Below, piece after piece: positions 1 through 8,858 of a stretch of 64,000 nucleotides of DNA. The notes below the pieces were generated by a model. That model had not been told where the DNA came from and did no database searches. It worked only from the letters and a program-made list of their open reading frames with translations. The position numbers were made by a program, and so were the translations under genes. The first letter of the stretch is position 1. The number at the start of each line of letters is the position of its first letter. Source of the stretch: Flavobacteriaceae bacterium PS02338 (GTDB lineage Bacteria > Bacteroidota > Bacteroidia > Sphingobacteriales > Sphingobacteriaceae); contig JASCOD010000002.1 of the NCBI GenBank assembly GCA_029959615.1, forward strand, positions 62,001-126,000, in the 5' to 3' direction.

Positions 1-1
1 C

Positions 2-844
2 GGCAAATGGATCAGAACACAATTAAGCACACCAGCAGATAATTGGACCGGAAATTACTTGCCTTGGAATTGGGAATATAATTTGGCTTCTGGCACAGGA
101 ACAGGTACTACTTTAAATGCTACAGCTAGCGTTCAGGTTTCTGAGTCTAAAGTAGGTACGCCTGGCTTTTTACCCTATCCAGCTATTGGTGCAGCAAGAG
201 CAGTTGTGGCTGCCAATGCGGGTGCTGGGTTTAATCTTAATAATGGCGTGTTAACTATGGGTGCAAGTAAGGATACGGCTCCCAATAAATTCTCGTTATA
301 CGATATTGCAGGTTCATCTACTTTGGTAAATCTATCTTTCAGATTGTCATTTAACAATAGCGTAAGTGGTACTGCAATTTTAGCTATAGGCGGTGGCGAT
401 GGAAATCTTTTTAAAGCTAATGATGCCTACTCAAATAGCAAACAAGATGGTGTGTTTACAGCAATCAGATTTTTGGTAGGTACCAACTCATCAAATGCGC
501 AGTACAGATATTTAGATGGCTCTTCTTACGTTCACAGATCACACGATGTGGATGTTTTTCCAAGAAACGGCGATTTAAACTTTGAAGTTTATTGTAACAA
601 CACTGGTAATCCGAGAGTGTACAAAAAAGATGGCGTAGACTATACCTTGCCCGCGGCATCATTTCATATGTACGTAAACGGAACCGCTGTTAAATACAGC
701 GGCTCACAGAATATTGCTTCAACAGGAGAGTTGCTGCCTTATATGCCAATTGATGCTTTCATGTTATCTGGCGCAAGCAGCACGGGTAATACGTTAAACT
801 TCTCGGTGAGCAATATCAAAATCAAATCATTAATAGGAAACTAA
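2..844 (+). CDS. Secreted repeat-family protein, 5' end missing (paralogue 1 of 3)
   Basis: The reading frame is open from base 2 and ends in TAA at 842-844, so the start lies left of the window; the first in-frame NTG (base 59) is internal because the upstream codons (GKWIRTQ) match the TYGTW region near the mature N-termini of the two following genes. It shares with them the blocks FLPYP-IGAAR, a YCNN or YSNN motif, a Y-TLPA or Y-TIPA stretch, IDAFMLSGASS and a final SNIK. No sorting tail is present. The family is not one I recognise; secretion is inferred from the paralogues' signal peptides. It lies 15 bp upstream of the next gene, so one operon is likely. Confidence 0.75.
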   Translation, partial: GKWIRTQLSTPADNWTGNYLPWNWEYNLASGTGTGTTLNATASVQVSESKVGTPGFLPYPAIGAARAVVAANAGAGFNLNNGVLTMGASKDTAPNKFSLYDIAGSSTLVNLSFRLSFNNSVSGTAILAIGGGDGNLFKANDAYSNSKQDGVFTAIRFLVGTNSSNAQYRYLDGSSYVHRSHDVDVFPRNGDLNFEVYCNNTGNPRVYKKDGVDYTLPAASFHMYVNGTAVKYSGSQNIASTGELLPYMPIDAFMLSGASSTGNTLNFSVSNIKIKSLIGN

Positions 845-859
845 ACTAAACCAACAAAT

Positions 860-1735
860 ATGAAAACTAAATTTTTAGCACTAGCGGTTTTGGCACTGTC
901 TATTTCGGTGGCTAAAGCCCAAACTTACGGAACTTGGAAGGGTTCAAAAGAAGCTACATCTTGGACTTACGACTTAAATACAGGTACTGGTTCTGGAAAG
1001 AAATTCAATTCTGGTTCTGAAGTGAAAACCTCTGAATCAAGTAAAGATAAACCTGGCTTTTTACCATTTCCTTTAATTGGAACGGCTAGGGTGGCAGTCG
1101 CTCCATCTTCTGGTTCAGGTTTCTCTTTAAATAAATCTGTAATCAATTTTGGGGCTAGTAATGGAGAGGCTCCAACTAAATTTTCCGTAACTGATATTCC
1201 TCAGTCGTCGCCAGTAGGTAGTTTGTTCTTCACTTTGTCTTTTAACGATGGCGTAAAAGGTACGGCAGTATTGGCTTTCGGAAATTCGCAAACAAGTCTC
1301 TTCAAAAATACTGCAGGCTATAATAACAGAAAACAAGAAGGACTTTTTGGCGCTATCAGATTTATGGTAGGCAGTACTTTTACCAATCCAGAACACAGAA
1401 CTGCAAGTGGTTCTTCTTATGTACATAAACCTTACGATGTCGATATTTTTGACAAAAGTGGAAACCTAAACGTAGAGATTTATAGCAATAATTCTAAAGA
1501 AGAACAGTCATTTACTCGCAAGGGAAATGTTTATACCATACCAGCTCAAACCTTCAAAATCTTTGTAAATGATAAAGCTTTAAAGCTAAATGGTTCAGAA
1601 AATCTTCCTGCTACTGGAGAATTAGATCCTAACATGGCTATCGATGCTTTTATGCTATCGGGTGCGAGTAGTGCCGAAAATACCTTGAATTTTTCTATCA
1701 GTAACATCAAAGCTGGTACGCTAACTCAGAATTAA
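860..1735 (+). CDS. Secreted protein of unknown function (paralogue 2 of 3)
   Basis: 291 residues with a clear signal peptide (MKTKFLALAVLALSISVAKA, cleavage before QTYG). The mature part repeats the layout of the preceding gene: TYGTW start, FLPFP-IGTAR, a YSNN motif, a Y-TIPAQ segment, IDAFMLSGASS and SNIKAGTL at the end. It stops there, without the FN3-like region and sorting tail found in the next gene. The function is unknown; the even beta-rich composition suggests a jelly-roll-like surface or periplasmic protein, which is inference. The gene sits 15 bp after paralogue 1 and 28 bp before paralogue 3. Confidence 0.8.
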   Translation: MKTKFLALAVLALSISVAKAQTYGTWKGSKEATSWTYDLNTGTGSGKKFNSGSEVKTSESSKDKPGFLPFPLIGTARVAVAPSSGSGFSLNKSVINFGASNGEAPTKFSVTDIPQSSPVGSLFFTLSFNDGVKGTAVLAFGNSQTSLFKNTAGYNNRKQEGLFGAIRFMVGSTFTNPEHRTASGSSYVHKPYDVDIFDKSGNLNVEIYSNNSKEEQSFTRKGNVYTIPAQTFKIFVNDKALKLNGSENLPATGELDPNMAIDAFMLSGASSAENTLNFSISNIKAGTLTQN

Positions 1736-1763
1736 TCACCTATCAACCTTTAAACCAATAATT

Positions 1764-3266
1764 ATGAAATTAAAATTGCTACTTTCTACAAGCCTGCTTT
1801 TTGCAGGGGCATATTTGGTAAAAGCGCAGGCAACTTATGGTACTTGGGCTGGGCAAAGCAACGCTACTCCATTTGAGTATACTATTGCTGCGGGTACATT
1901 AGGTGCTACATATGCTTCTGAAACTACTGCAAAATCTTCAATTTCTACTGGTGCAACCAATAATTATTTATCAGCACCAAATAGTGGTTCGGCTAAAGTA
2001 TTTGCTGCGGCTAGTGCTGGTGCTGGTTTTACAATAGATGCATCTAAACTTACTTTCGCTGCCAGTAGCTTAGGAGGAAGCCCTAATAAATTTGCGCTTT
2101 ACGGTGTAGGTAATACCTCTGCTGTTACGAGTCTTTTTTTTAAATTGAGTTTTAATAATACAACCACAAATGCTAATACCAGTTTGCGAACTGTGGTGAA
2201 TATTGGTTTTGGTAAAACGGCAACAGGAAATGTATTTGAAAACGATGCCCAAATGTGGAACGATGCGCTTCCGGGTGTTTTTGGAGGTTTCAGATTTCAA
2301 ATAGGTGGTGTTCCTAATGGCGGTGTGCGTTTTGATAGATCGGCTGTAAACTCAGCTTCGCCTTATGGATATACTTCTGCAGATGCGCCAGTTTCCCCAA
2401 ATAATAGTAATACTATATTTAGTAAAATAGACGAAATGGATATAGAAATCTATTGTAACAACAGTAGTCTTCCTAGAAATTACAGCAGAGGTGCCATTAA
2501 TTATACATTGCCAGCTAGGACATATAATGTTTTTGTAAAGGGAATTCTTTTAGAAACTCAGATCACTACCGGAGTTACGATATCAAATTTGCCTGCATCA
2601 ACAGAGATTGCCGCAAATGAAAAAATAGATGCAATTTTTATTGCAGGCCATAATTTACAAGCTGGTAGCTCTGGAAACATTTCTATCAGCAATATCAAAT
2701 TCGGTTGGATACCTCAAGGCGTATTACCAGTAGAATTAAGCACTTTCACTGGTAAGAAAGTGAATAATGGTGCACAACTGAACTGGTCTACCGCATCAGA
2801 GAAAGACAATGCCTACTTCGAGGTATTAAGAGCATCAGAAGACGGTGTTTTCAAAACAATTGATAAAGTAAACGGAAAAGGAACTACTAGCGAAACCAGT
2901 AACTATCAATTTGTAGATCAAAACCCTTTAAACGGAAATAACTATTATAAATTGAAGCAAGTAGATCGAAATGGCGATAGCAAGGAATACGGTCTGGTAA
3001 GCGTAAGTTTTGATTTGGCCACAAGCAAATTAGCTGCTTCTGTAAACGCAGATCATCATTTGTTGCTTACTTACCAAGCTGCTGAAAATGCTAATGGAGA
3101 AGTAACTATTGTTGATTTAAACGGCAAGAAATTGATTGCTCAGAAAGTAAGTTTAACGAAAGGTTTAAACCAAGCAAAGCTCGATGTGAGTGCATTGCCT
3201 AAAGGATTGTATGTAGTTAAACTTGGTGCTAAAGGAAACAATAGCACTACAAAATTTATAAAGTAA
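1764..3266 (+). CDS. Secreted protein with type IX secretion C-terminal sorting domain (paralogue 3 of 3)
   Basis: 500 residues: signal peptide (to about residue 21, VKAQ), a domain homologous to paralogues 1 and 2 (residues 22-320, with YCNNSSLPRNYSRG and EKIDAIFIAG), then VLPVELSTFTGK followed by an FN3-like linker (about 325-415) and a C-terminal sorting domain ending in LPKGLYVVKLGAKG and TTKFIK. Such tails direct export through the outer membrane by the type IX (Por) system and surface attachment in Bacteroidota. What the N-terminal domain binds is unknown; closeness to a GlcNAc locus makes a glycan ligand possible but unproven. Confidence 0.85.
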   Translation: MKLKLLLSTSLLFAGAYLVKAQATYGTWAGQSNATPFEYTIAAGTLGATYASETTAKSSISTGATNNYLSAPNSGSAKVFAAASAGAGFTIDASKLTFAASSLGGSPNKFALYGVGNTSAVTSLFFKLSFNNTTTNANTSLRTVVNIGFGKTATGNVFENDAQMWNDALPGVFGGFRFQIGGVPNGGVRFDRSAVNSASPYGYTSADAPVSPNNSNTIFSKIDEMDIEIYCNNSSLPRNYSRGAINYTLPARTYNVFVKGILLETQITTGVTISNLPASTEIAANEKIDAIFIAGHNLQAGSSGNISISNIKFGWIPQGVLPVELSTFTGKKVNNGAQLNWSTASEKDNAYFEVLRASEDGVFKTIDKVNGKGTTSETSNYQFVDQNPLNGNNYYKLKQVDRNGDSKEYGLVSVSFDLATSKLAASVNADHHLLLTYQAAENANGEVTIVDLNGKKLIAQKVSLTKGLNQAKLDVSALPKGLYVVKLGAKGNNSTTKFIK

Positions 3267-3311
3267 CCTGTTGTGTATTTTGGAATTTTAGACACATTTG
3301 TTGCTATTGTT

Positions 3312-3352
3312 TTCCTCCCCCTGCCCCCTCAAAGAGGGGGCAGGGGGAGGAA
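3312..3352. repeat. GC-rich perfect hairpin after the paralogue operon
   Basis: A 19-bp perfect inverted repeat (core CCTCCCCCTGCCCCCTC, AAA loop) in otherwise AT-rich DNA. It follows the last paralogue gene by about 45 bp. There is no T-run after it, so it is better read as a dispersed palindromic element than a classic intrinsic terminator, although it could slow or end transcription. Confidence 0.7.
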
Positions 3353-3519
3353 GGAGATGTTGGAATACACAGATACAGGTGTGTGTTAGAGAATTGATTT
3401 TTTTAGACTCTATTTAGGAGCAATAAAAATCTGTGCATCTGTGGCTAGTAGAAACAATATATCGGGACAGGTACTGTGGCTAAATGAACAATCGATTAAA
3501 GTAGTATAAAGATATCAGT

Positions 3520-3574
3520 ATAATGATGAAGGTCTCGGTTGCAATCGGGGGATGTAAGCCTGAGACCACATTAT
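3520..3574. other. Structured stem with internal loops upstream of the GH20 gene
   Basis: GGTCTC (3531-3536) pairs with GAGACC (3562-3567), the inner bases GGTT/AAGCC extend the stem, and outer ATAATG (3520-3525) pairs with CATTAT (3569-3574). The rest of the 3267-3626 gap holds the GC-rich hairpin and a weak imperfect pair (around ACACAGATACAG and ATCTGTGCATCTGTGG); I see no gene in it. The stem lies about 50 bp upstream of the hexosaminidase start and could be a 5' leader structure or a mobile remnant. Confidence 0.4.
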
Positions 3575-3626
3575 GCTGTTTTTAATTAATAATTTAGTGT
3601 TTGATGGTCTTAAACCCATTGTCTAA

Positions 3627-5234
3627 ATGACAGCTCAAAATATTGAAAGTAATAAGTTTAAAATAAAAAAGAGAATTGTGGTAGAAAAAGTAAGTGTAGT
3701 TAAGTTGTCGATTTTGCTGAGTTTGTTTTGGTGTTTGTCATTAAACATCAAAGCGAATGCTGTCGTTGCTTCTCGTGAATTTCCAGTAAAAGGTTTCCAT
3801 CTCGATTTAAGGATACAGGTCATGAAAATGCCTGCATTAAAGGCATTTGCAAAGAAACTCAGCCAAAACGGTATCAACACTTTGGTAATGGAGTGGGAGG
3901 CGACTTATCCCTATGAAAAACACGCTGTAATTTCCAATAAATATGCTTACAGCAGAGCTGAAGTAAAATCTTTCATTGCTTATTGCGATTCGTTAAAGAT
4001 TGACGTGATTCCCCTGCAACAAAGCTTCGGTCACGTAGAATACATTCTTAAACATTACCGCTACAAAGATTTAAGAGAAGACCAAAAAGATTATTCTCAG
4101 GTAAATCCAATTAAAGAAGAACAATGCAAAGCATTATTTGCCGATTTGTTTGCAGATATGGTAAGTATACACAAATCACCATATTTCCACATTGGAGGCG
4201 ATGAAACTTATTTGCTAGGTCGTTCGCCAGAATCGAAGCGCAAAGCTGATTCACTAGGCATGGGCCGTTTGTACGGAGATTATATCAAAATGCTCTGTGA
4301 ATTGGTGGTTAGCTTGGGTAAGAAACCCGTAGTTTGGGCAGATATCGCCTTAAAATATCCAGATGCTTTAAAATCACTACCCAAACAAACCATTTTTATC
4401 GATTGGAATTATGGTTGGGAGCTAGACCGTTTTGGTGATCACAAAAAACTAATGCAAAGCGGTTTCGAAATTTGGGGTTCACCAGCTATTAGAAGTTACC
4501 CAGATAATTACTTCTTAACCGATTGGGCAAAACACTTTAATAATATCAAGACATTTATTCCGCAAGGCAAAGAACTGGGCTACAAAGGAATGGTGATGAC
4601 TTCTTGGTCTACCTCAGGTATTTACACCCAAATTGCAGAGTCGCATAGCGACTTCATCGATCTACATGCCATCAGAAGAGTTTACCCAATAGCTGGCTTT
4701 AACTTATTAATTGATGGTTTTTTCAAGGCAGTTGCTTCAGAAAAACCATTTCAGCCAAACGAGTTTGTAGAACAATATGCGGTAGATAAATACGGCTTTA
4801 ACAAAGCTGATGCGAAGACATTTTGGAATGCCTTAAAATTGGCTCCTTACGAAGTAAACCAAGGTAAGGTAAACAAACCCAATTTCACGGTGAAACAATT
4901 GGCAGATAGTGCTTTGTTTACGCTAAACACTTTGAAAAAATTAAAACCAACCAAAAATAGCAATGAGTTTAGCCACTACTTGCTCATGTCTAATATCCGT
5001 TACAACTACTTGGTGACCATGGAAGTAGAGGTGGCTTTAAATCAACCCACTTTTAAAATAGCTGATGCTGCAGGCTTGCTAAAAAAACTGACGGCACTAA
5101 ACACCGCAGAAGTGGATCAAAAGTTTAAGCAATTAAATACTTATCTATTATTCGATAAAGAAATAGCAGAAGAAACAAGGTTGAGGAATTTCAGATACCT
5201 AGACCTTGTGGACAGACTAAATAAATTAAAATAA
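3627..5234 (+). CDS. GH20 family beta-N-acetylhexosaminidase (single catalytic domain)
   Basis: 535 residues. A hydrophobic segment near residues 25-45 (LSILLSLFWCLSL, then ANA) looks like a signal peptide preceded by an unusually long basic N-terminus, so the true start may be the GTG near residue 18. From about residue 55 a GH20-type TIM barrel follows: FHLDLR, the SFGHVEY strand, and HIGGDE (188-193) giving the Asp192-Glu193 catalytic pair of substrate-assisted hexosaminidases. It should release terminal GlcNAc or GalNAc outside the cytoplasm. It lies 19 bp upstream of the GlcNAc permease and nagA, which supports a role in amino-sugar use. No chitobiase-like N-domain, unlike the GH20 protein near 19-21 kb. 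Confidence 0.85.
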   Translation: MTAQNIESNKFKIKKRIVVEKVSVVKLSILLSLFWCLSLNIKANAVVASREFPVKGFHLDLRIQVMKMPALKAFAKKLSQNGINTLVMEWEATYPYEKHAVISNKYAYSRAEVKSFIAYCDSLKIDVIPLQQSFGHVEYILKHYRYKDLREDQKDYSQVNPIKEEQCKALFADLFADMVSIHKSPYFHIGGDETYLLGRSPESKRKADSLGMGRLYGDYIKMLCELVVSLGKKPVVWADIALKYPDALKSLPKQTIFIDWNYGWELDRFGDHKKLMQSGFEIWGSPAIRSYPDNYFLTDWAKHFNNIKTFIPQGKELGYKGMVMTSWSTSGIYTQIAESHSDFIDLHAIRRVYPIAGFNLLIDGFFKAVASEKPFQPNEFVEQYAVDKYGFNKADAKTFWNALKLAPYEVNQGKVNKPNFTVKQLADSALFTLNTLKKLKPTKNSNEFSHYLLMSNIRYNYLVTMEVEVALNQPTFKIADAAGLLKKLTALNTAEVDQKFKQLNTYLLFDKEIAEETRLRNFRYLDLVDRLNKLK

Positions 5235-5253
5235 GCTTCAGTAATTATATCTC

Positions 5254-6582
5254 ATGCCGACACAAAATAATCCAGTTCAGGTAGCTTCACTAAGTAAGAA
5301 AGATACGCTCATTTCTATTTCTTTAATAGGATTGCTGTTTTTCATATTTGGTTTTGTAACCTGGATCAATGCCATACTTATTCCGTTTTTCAAAATTGCT
5401 TGCGAGCTTAATCATTTCGAGTCTTATCTAGTAGCATTTGCATTTTATATTGCCTATTTGGTGATGTCGTTGCCCGCTGGTTATCTCCTTAAAAAAGTTG
5501 GTTTTAAAAGAGGGATGATGATTGGGTTTTGGGCCATGTGCATTGGTGCGTTACTTTTTGTACCGGCCGGCTTAACTAGAACTTACGGTATTTTCTTAAC
5601 AGGATTATTCACCTTAGGTATCGGGTTAGCTATTTTACAGACTGCAGCAAATCCCTACATCACTATTTTAGGACCAAAAGAAAGAGCAGCACAGCGTTTC
5701 AGTGTAATGGGGATCTGTAATAAAATGGCAGGTATTATTGCGCCTTTGCTTTTCTCTGCAGTAGTGTTAAAGCCAACAGATAGCGCTTTGTTTAAGCAAA
5801 TAGAATTGATGCAGGGGATAGAAAAAGCTGCGGCATTAGATGAACTGATCCAACGTGTGGTAGTACCTTATGGTGCAGTAGCGCTAATACTGTTGCTACT
5901 CGGCTTTTTTGTAAGATATTCTCCACTGCCAGAAATAGATACGGATAGCGAATCTGATGAGGTTTCTACTGCAAATGCAGGTAAAAATAGCATTCTAGAT
6001 TTTCCTTACTTGGTTTTGGGAGCTGTTGCCATTTTCTTTCACGTAGGTTCGCAGGTAATTGCGGTTGACAGTATTGTTAACTATGCTACACACCATGGTA
6101 TGGATTTTATGGAAGCTAAAACCTTTCCATCTTATACCTTAACGGCAACCATTATTGGATATTTACTGGGGATAAGCTTTATTCCTAAACTCATTTCCCA
6201 AAAAACAGCATTAAAGATTTGCACCTTATTGGGGCTAACCCTAAGCTGTTGCATTCTACTGTTTTCAGGGCAAATTACACTATTTGGTCATCAAACAGAT
6301 ATTTCGGTATGGTTTATCGTTTTGCTAGGTTTTGCCAATTCTATGATTTGGGCAGGTGTTTGGCCTTTAGCATTAGATAATTTAGGCAGGTTCATTAAAA
6401 CAGGTGCATCCCTTTTAATTATGGGACTTTGTGGCAATGCAATTATGCCGTTGTTGTACGGTTATTGGGCAGATCACCACAGTTTAAGAGAAGCTTATTG
6501 GGTATTGATCCCTTGTTATGCCTACTTAATTTTTTACGCTTTCTATGGTCACACTTTAAAAAGTTGGACTTCCAAAAAATAA
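5254..6582 (+). CDS. nagP: N-acetylglucosamine permease, FHS-family sugar MFS transporter
   Basis: 442 residues with about 12 predicted membrane spans. The N-terminal stretch FFIFGFVTWINAILIPFFK and the AANPYI motif are typical of the fucose-galactose-glucose:H+ symporter family, to which the Bacteroidota and Shewanella GlcNAc permease NagP belongs. It probably brings GlcNAc across the inner membrane by proton symport. Substrate is inferred from position: 19 bp after a hexosaminidase and 6 bp before nagA. FucP-type fucose or glucose transport is the main alternative from sequence alone. Confidence 0.85.
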   Translation: MPTQNNPVQVASLSKKDTLISISLIGLLFFIFGFVTWINAILIPFFKIACELNHFESYLVAFAFYIAYLVMSLPAGYLLKKVGFKRGMMIGFWAMCIGALLFVPAGLTRTYGIFLTGLFTLGIGLAILQTAANPYITILGPKERAAQRFSVMGICNKMAGIIAPLLFSAVVLKPTDSALFKQIELMQGIEKAAALDELIQRVVVPYGAVALILLLLGFFVRYSPLPEIDTDSESDEVSTANAGKNSILDFPYLVLGAVAIFFHVGSQVIAVDSIVNYATHHGMDFMEAKTFPSYTLTATIIGYLLGISFIPKLISQKTALKICTLLGLTLSCCILLFSGQITLFGHQTDISVWFIVLLGFANSMIWAGVWPLALDNLGRFIKTGASLLIMGLCGNAIMPLLYGYWADHHSLREAYWVLIPCYAYLIFYAFYGHTLKSWTSKK

Positions 6583-6588
6583 TCCCCC

Positions 6589-7782
6589 ATGAGTAATTAT
6601 ATCAAAATATTTAATGGCAACATCATCACTCCAAATGGAGTGTTAAATGATGGCGTGCTATTAATTGCAGATGGAAAAATAGCCGAAATAAGTGCTAAAA
6701 ATATAGAAATAGCCAATGCAATAGAGATAGATGCCCAAGGTAAATACGTTTCTCCAGGTTTTATAGACATGCATGTGCATGGTGGTGGCGGCCATGATTT
6801 TATGGACAATACTTTAGAAGCTTTTTTGACCATTGCTAAAACCCATGCAAAATACGGTACCACGGCTTTAATGCCAACCACCTTAAGTTGCGAGAAAGAA
6901 GATTTATTGACTACGCTAGCCATTTACGAGCAAGCAGATAAGTTAAATACTGAAGGAGCAGACTTTGTAGGTATCCATATTGAAGGACCGTATTTTGCCA
7001 TGTCGCAAAAGGGAGCGCAAGACCCGAGATATATCCGCAATCCAGATCCTGCAGAGTATAAAGAAATATTAGCAGCCTCAAAACATATCAAAAGATGGAG
7101 TGCTGCACCAGAATTGCCAGGAACCATTGAGTTTGGTCAGTTCTTAAAACAAAACAACGTACTCGCTGCCATTGCGCATACCGATGCCATTTACGAAGAA
7201 GTAGTAAAAGCCTACGAAGTTGGTTTTACCCACGCTACGCACTTTTATTCGTGTATGTCTGGAGTTTCTAGGCGTAACGCTTTCCGTTATGCGGGTGTAA
7301 TAGAAAGCGCTTATTTGATGGATGATATGACCGTCGAGATTATCGTTGATGGTATTCACCTGCCTGCGCCATTGCTCAAATTGATCTACAAAATAAAAGG
7401 AGCAGAACATACCGCTTTAATTACCGATGCCATGAGAGGCGCAGGAATGCCCGAAGGACCGAGCAAGCTAGGTAGTTATAAAGATGGTTTGGATGTAATT
7501 ATAGAAGATGGCGTTGCCAAATTACCAGACCGTACTGCTTTTGCTGGAAGTGTAGCTACAGCAGATCGATTGGTGAGAAATATGATGGCATTGGCATATG
7601 TTCCCTTACTAGATGCGGTTAAAATGGCCAGTGCTACACCAGCTAAAATCTTAAATATTCAGGATAGGAAAGGAGAGTTGGTGAAAGGAAAAGATGCCGA
7701 TATCGTGATTTTTGATGAGAAGATTAACATAGAAACTACGATTGTTAAAGGCAATGTGGTTTACAGTAAAGATAAATTTTAG
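6589..7782 (+). CDS. nagA: N-acetylglucosamine-6-phosphate deacetylase
   Basis: 397 residues, normal family length. Amidohydrolase fold with the metal motif DMHVHGGGGHDF (H62, H64), the HIEGPYF motif, metal histidines in AHTDAIYEE and ATHFYSCMSG, and the catalytic aspartate in LITDAMRGAG. It converts GlcNAc-6-P to glucosamine-6-P and acetate in the cytoplasm, feeding the NagB deaminase encoded about 15 kb further on. Start ATG follows the permease by 6 bp, so the two are co-transcribed. No GlcNAc kinase is visible in this window, so the phosphorylating enzyme must be elsewhere. Confidence 0.93.
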   Translation: MSNYIKIFNGNIITPNGVLNDGVLLIADGKIAEISAKNIEIANAIEIDAQGKYVSPGFIDMHVHGGGGHDFMDNTLEAFLTIAKTHAKYGTTALMPTTLSCEKEDLLTTLAIYEQADKLNTEGADFVGIHIEGPYFAMSQKGAQDPRYIRNPDPAEYKEILAASKHIKRWSAAPELPGTIEFGQFLKQNNVLAAIAHTDAIYEEVVKAYEVGFTHATHFYSCMSGVSRRNAFRYAGVIESAYLMDDMTVEIIVDGIHLPAPLLKLIYKIKGAEHTALITDAMRGAGMPEGPSKLGSYKDGLDVIIEDGVAKLPDRTAFAGSVATADRLVRNMMALAYVPLLDAVKMASATPAKILNIQDRKGELVKGKDADIVIFDEKINIETTIVKGNVVYSKDKF

Positions 7783-7800
7783 CTTAAATAGTTGAAATAA

Positions 7801-7847
7801 ACCACATAGACACATAGGTCCAATTCACAGCTATGTGTCTATGTGGT
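7801..7847. repeat. Perfect 17-bp inverted repeat after nagA
   Basis: ACCACATAGACACATAG (7801-7817) and its exact complement (7831-7847) are separated by 13 bp and followed by GAAAAAAATATTT. The stem-loop sits about 20 bp after the nagA stop and may act as a terminator for the operon. The sequence type (CCACATAGACACATAG) resembles dispersed extragenic repeats of this group. Confidence 0.6.
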
Positions 7848-7872
7848 GAAAAAAATATTTAAAGGAAATAAG

Positions 7873-7902
7873 AGCTTGAGAAGATTAGAGATGCCTTTTT
7901 TA
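7873..7902 (+). repeat. Duplicated copy of the 5' end of the next gene
   Basis: Thirty bases here match 8026-8055, the start of the CBM9-like gene, at 28 positions. This copy would read LRRLEMPFLEVKRR and then stop. It is a remnant of the gene start, separated from the intact copy by about 150 bp that contain another extragenic repeat. Confidence 0.75.
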
Positions 7903-7934
7903 GAAGTAAAGAGAAGATAGAAATTTAAGTAATA

Positions 7935-8014
7935 AACCACCAAGACACTAAGAACACCAAGTAAATCAATTTATGATTTATTTATTGGATTAAAAGCTTT
8001 GCGCCTTTGTGGTT
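7935..8014. repeat. Imperfect inverted extragenic repeat
   Basis: The left arm ACCACCAAGACACTAAG and the right arm (AAAGCTTTGCGCCTTTGTGGTT, read as its complement) form an imperfect long stem. It belongs to the CCACCAAGACACTAAG-type repeats often seen between genes in environmental bacteria. It lies between the duplicated gene start and the real start, as if inserted there. Confidence 0.5.
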
Positions 8015-8028
8015 AACAAATAACGAGC

Positions 8029-8670
8029 GTGAGAAGATTAGAGATACCTTTTTTAAATACAAATGGAGTACAGGAAGTAGAACAAATCAGTCAGTTAATG
8101 GATGGTTTGACAACTACGCCTATTGATTGTAATCCTTGGCCTACTTATCAGGCAAATGCCGATGCAAAATTTACCATGGCACATAACGGTCAATCTATTT
8201 TATTGAAATATGTGATTGCCGAAAAATACCTCTTGGCAAATGAAGTTACCAATGGAAATATCCATAATGATAGTTGTGTAGAGCTTTTTATCGCTTTTGA
8301 TGATAACGGCTATTACAATTTAGAGTTCAATTGTTTAGGGTTTACCAAGATAGGTTACGGAACTGGTAGGCATGGACGTAGGTTATTACCCGTTGATGTA
8401 ATTAAGCAATTGAGTTTCTCGTCTAAAATTAACTCCAACAGCACCATTAATAGCAATACAGGTTTCGATTGGGAAATTATGTTGTTGATACCGAGAGAGA
8501 TTTTTACTAAACATCAAATCACCTCTTTTAACAACCTAAAAGCGAAAGGTAATTTCTACAAATGTGGCGATGGTTTACCTCAACCGCACTTCCTCACTTG
8601 GAATATGATTAATGCAGAAAAACCAGACTTTCACCGTAAAGAGTTTTTTGGAGAATTGGAGTTTAGTTAG
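8029..8670 (+). CDS. Carbohydrate-binding family 9-like protein
   Basis: 213 residues, starting at GTG (MRRLEIPFL). The pattern of a DOMON/CBM9-like beta sandwich is visible: WPTYQANADAKFTMAHNG, ILLKYVIAEKY, then DSCVELFIAFDDNGYYNLEFNC and a late FDWEIMLLIP strand, matching the CBM9_2-type family of Bacteroidota. There is no signal peptide, so a cytoplasmic place is indicated. It closes the left half of the GlcNAc locus; a role in sugar binding is inferred from fold and position. The next DNA downstream is the accessory island. Confidence 0.7.
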   Translation: MRRLEIPFLNTNGVQEVEQISQLMDGLTTTPIDCNPWPTYQANADAKFTMAHNGQSILLKYVIAEKYLLANEVTNGNIHNDSCVELFIAFDDNGYYNLEFNCLGFTKIGYGTGRHGRRLLPVDVIKQLSFSSKINSNSTINSNTGFDWEIMLLIPREIFTKHQITSFNNLKAKGNFYKCGDGLPQPHFLTWNMINAEKPDFHRKEFFGELEFS

Positions 8671-8689
8671 TTCAATAGTTGATTGGTTT

Positions 8690-8858
8690 ATTAGCTCATT
8701 GGGAGCTTTGAGACAGTATGTTATTCCCAACTCTAGACTGCATCCACAGCACTAATCTAAACAAATAGCTTCAAATTTTGGTGTTCTTGCTTCACTCACA
8801 ATTTTTTAAACCTGTTTGGCCCTTTGTTGTTTTTAAAAACTTTAGATAGAGCATATGA
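8690..8858 (-). repeat. attC-like structured repeat, left end of the cassette array
   Basis: Read on the minus strand, this stretch follows the 8859-9269 gene and contains the same central block (AACACCAAAATTTGAAGCTA, then GATTAGTGCTGTGG) as the repeats at 10158-10285 and 15147-15286. The central block folds into a hairpin. Ends are less clear here than at the other sites, so the limits are approximate. Confidence 0.5.

Noticed and set aside
6597..7410. Long minus-strand frames opposite nagA
   Set aside because: They are shadows of a well-conserved gene on the plus strand.
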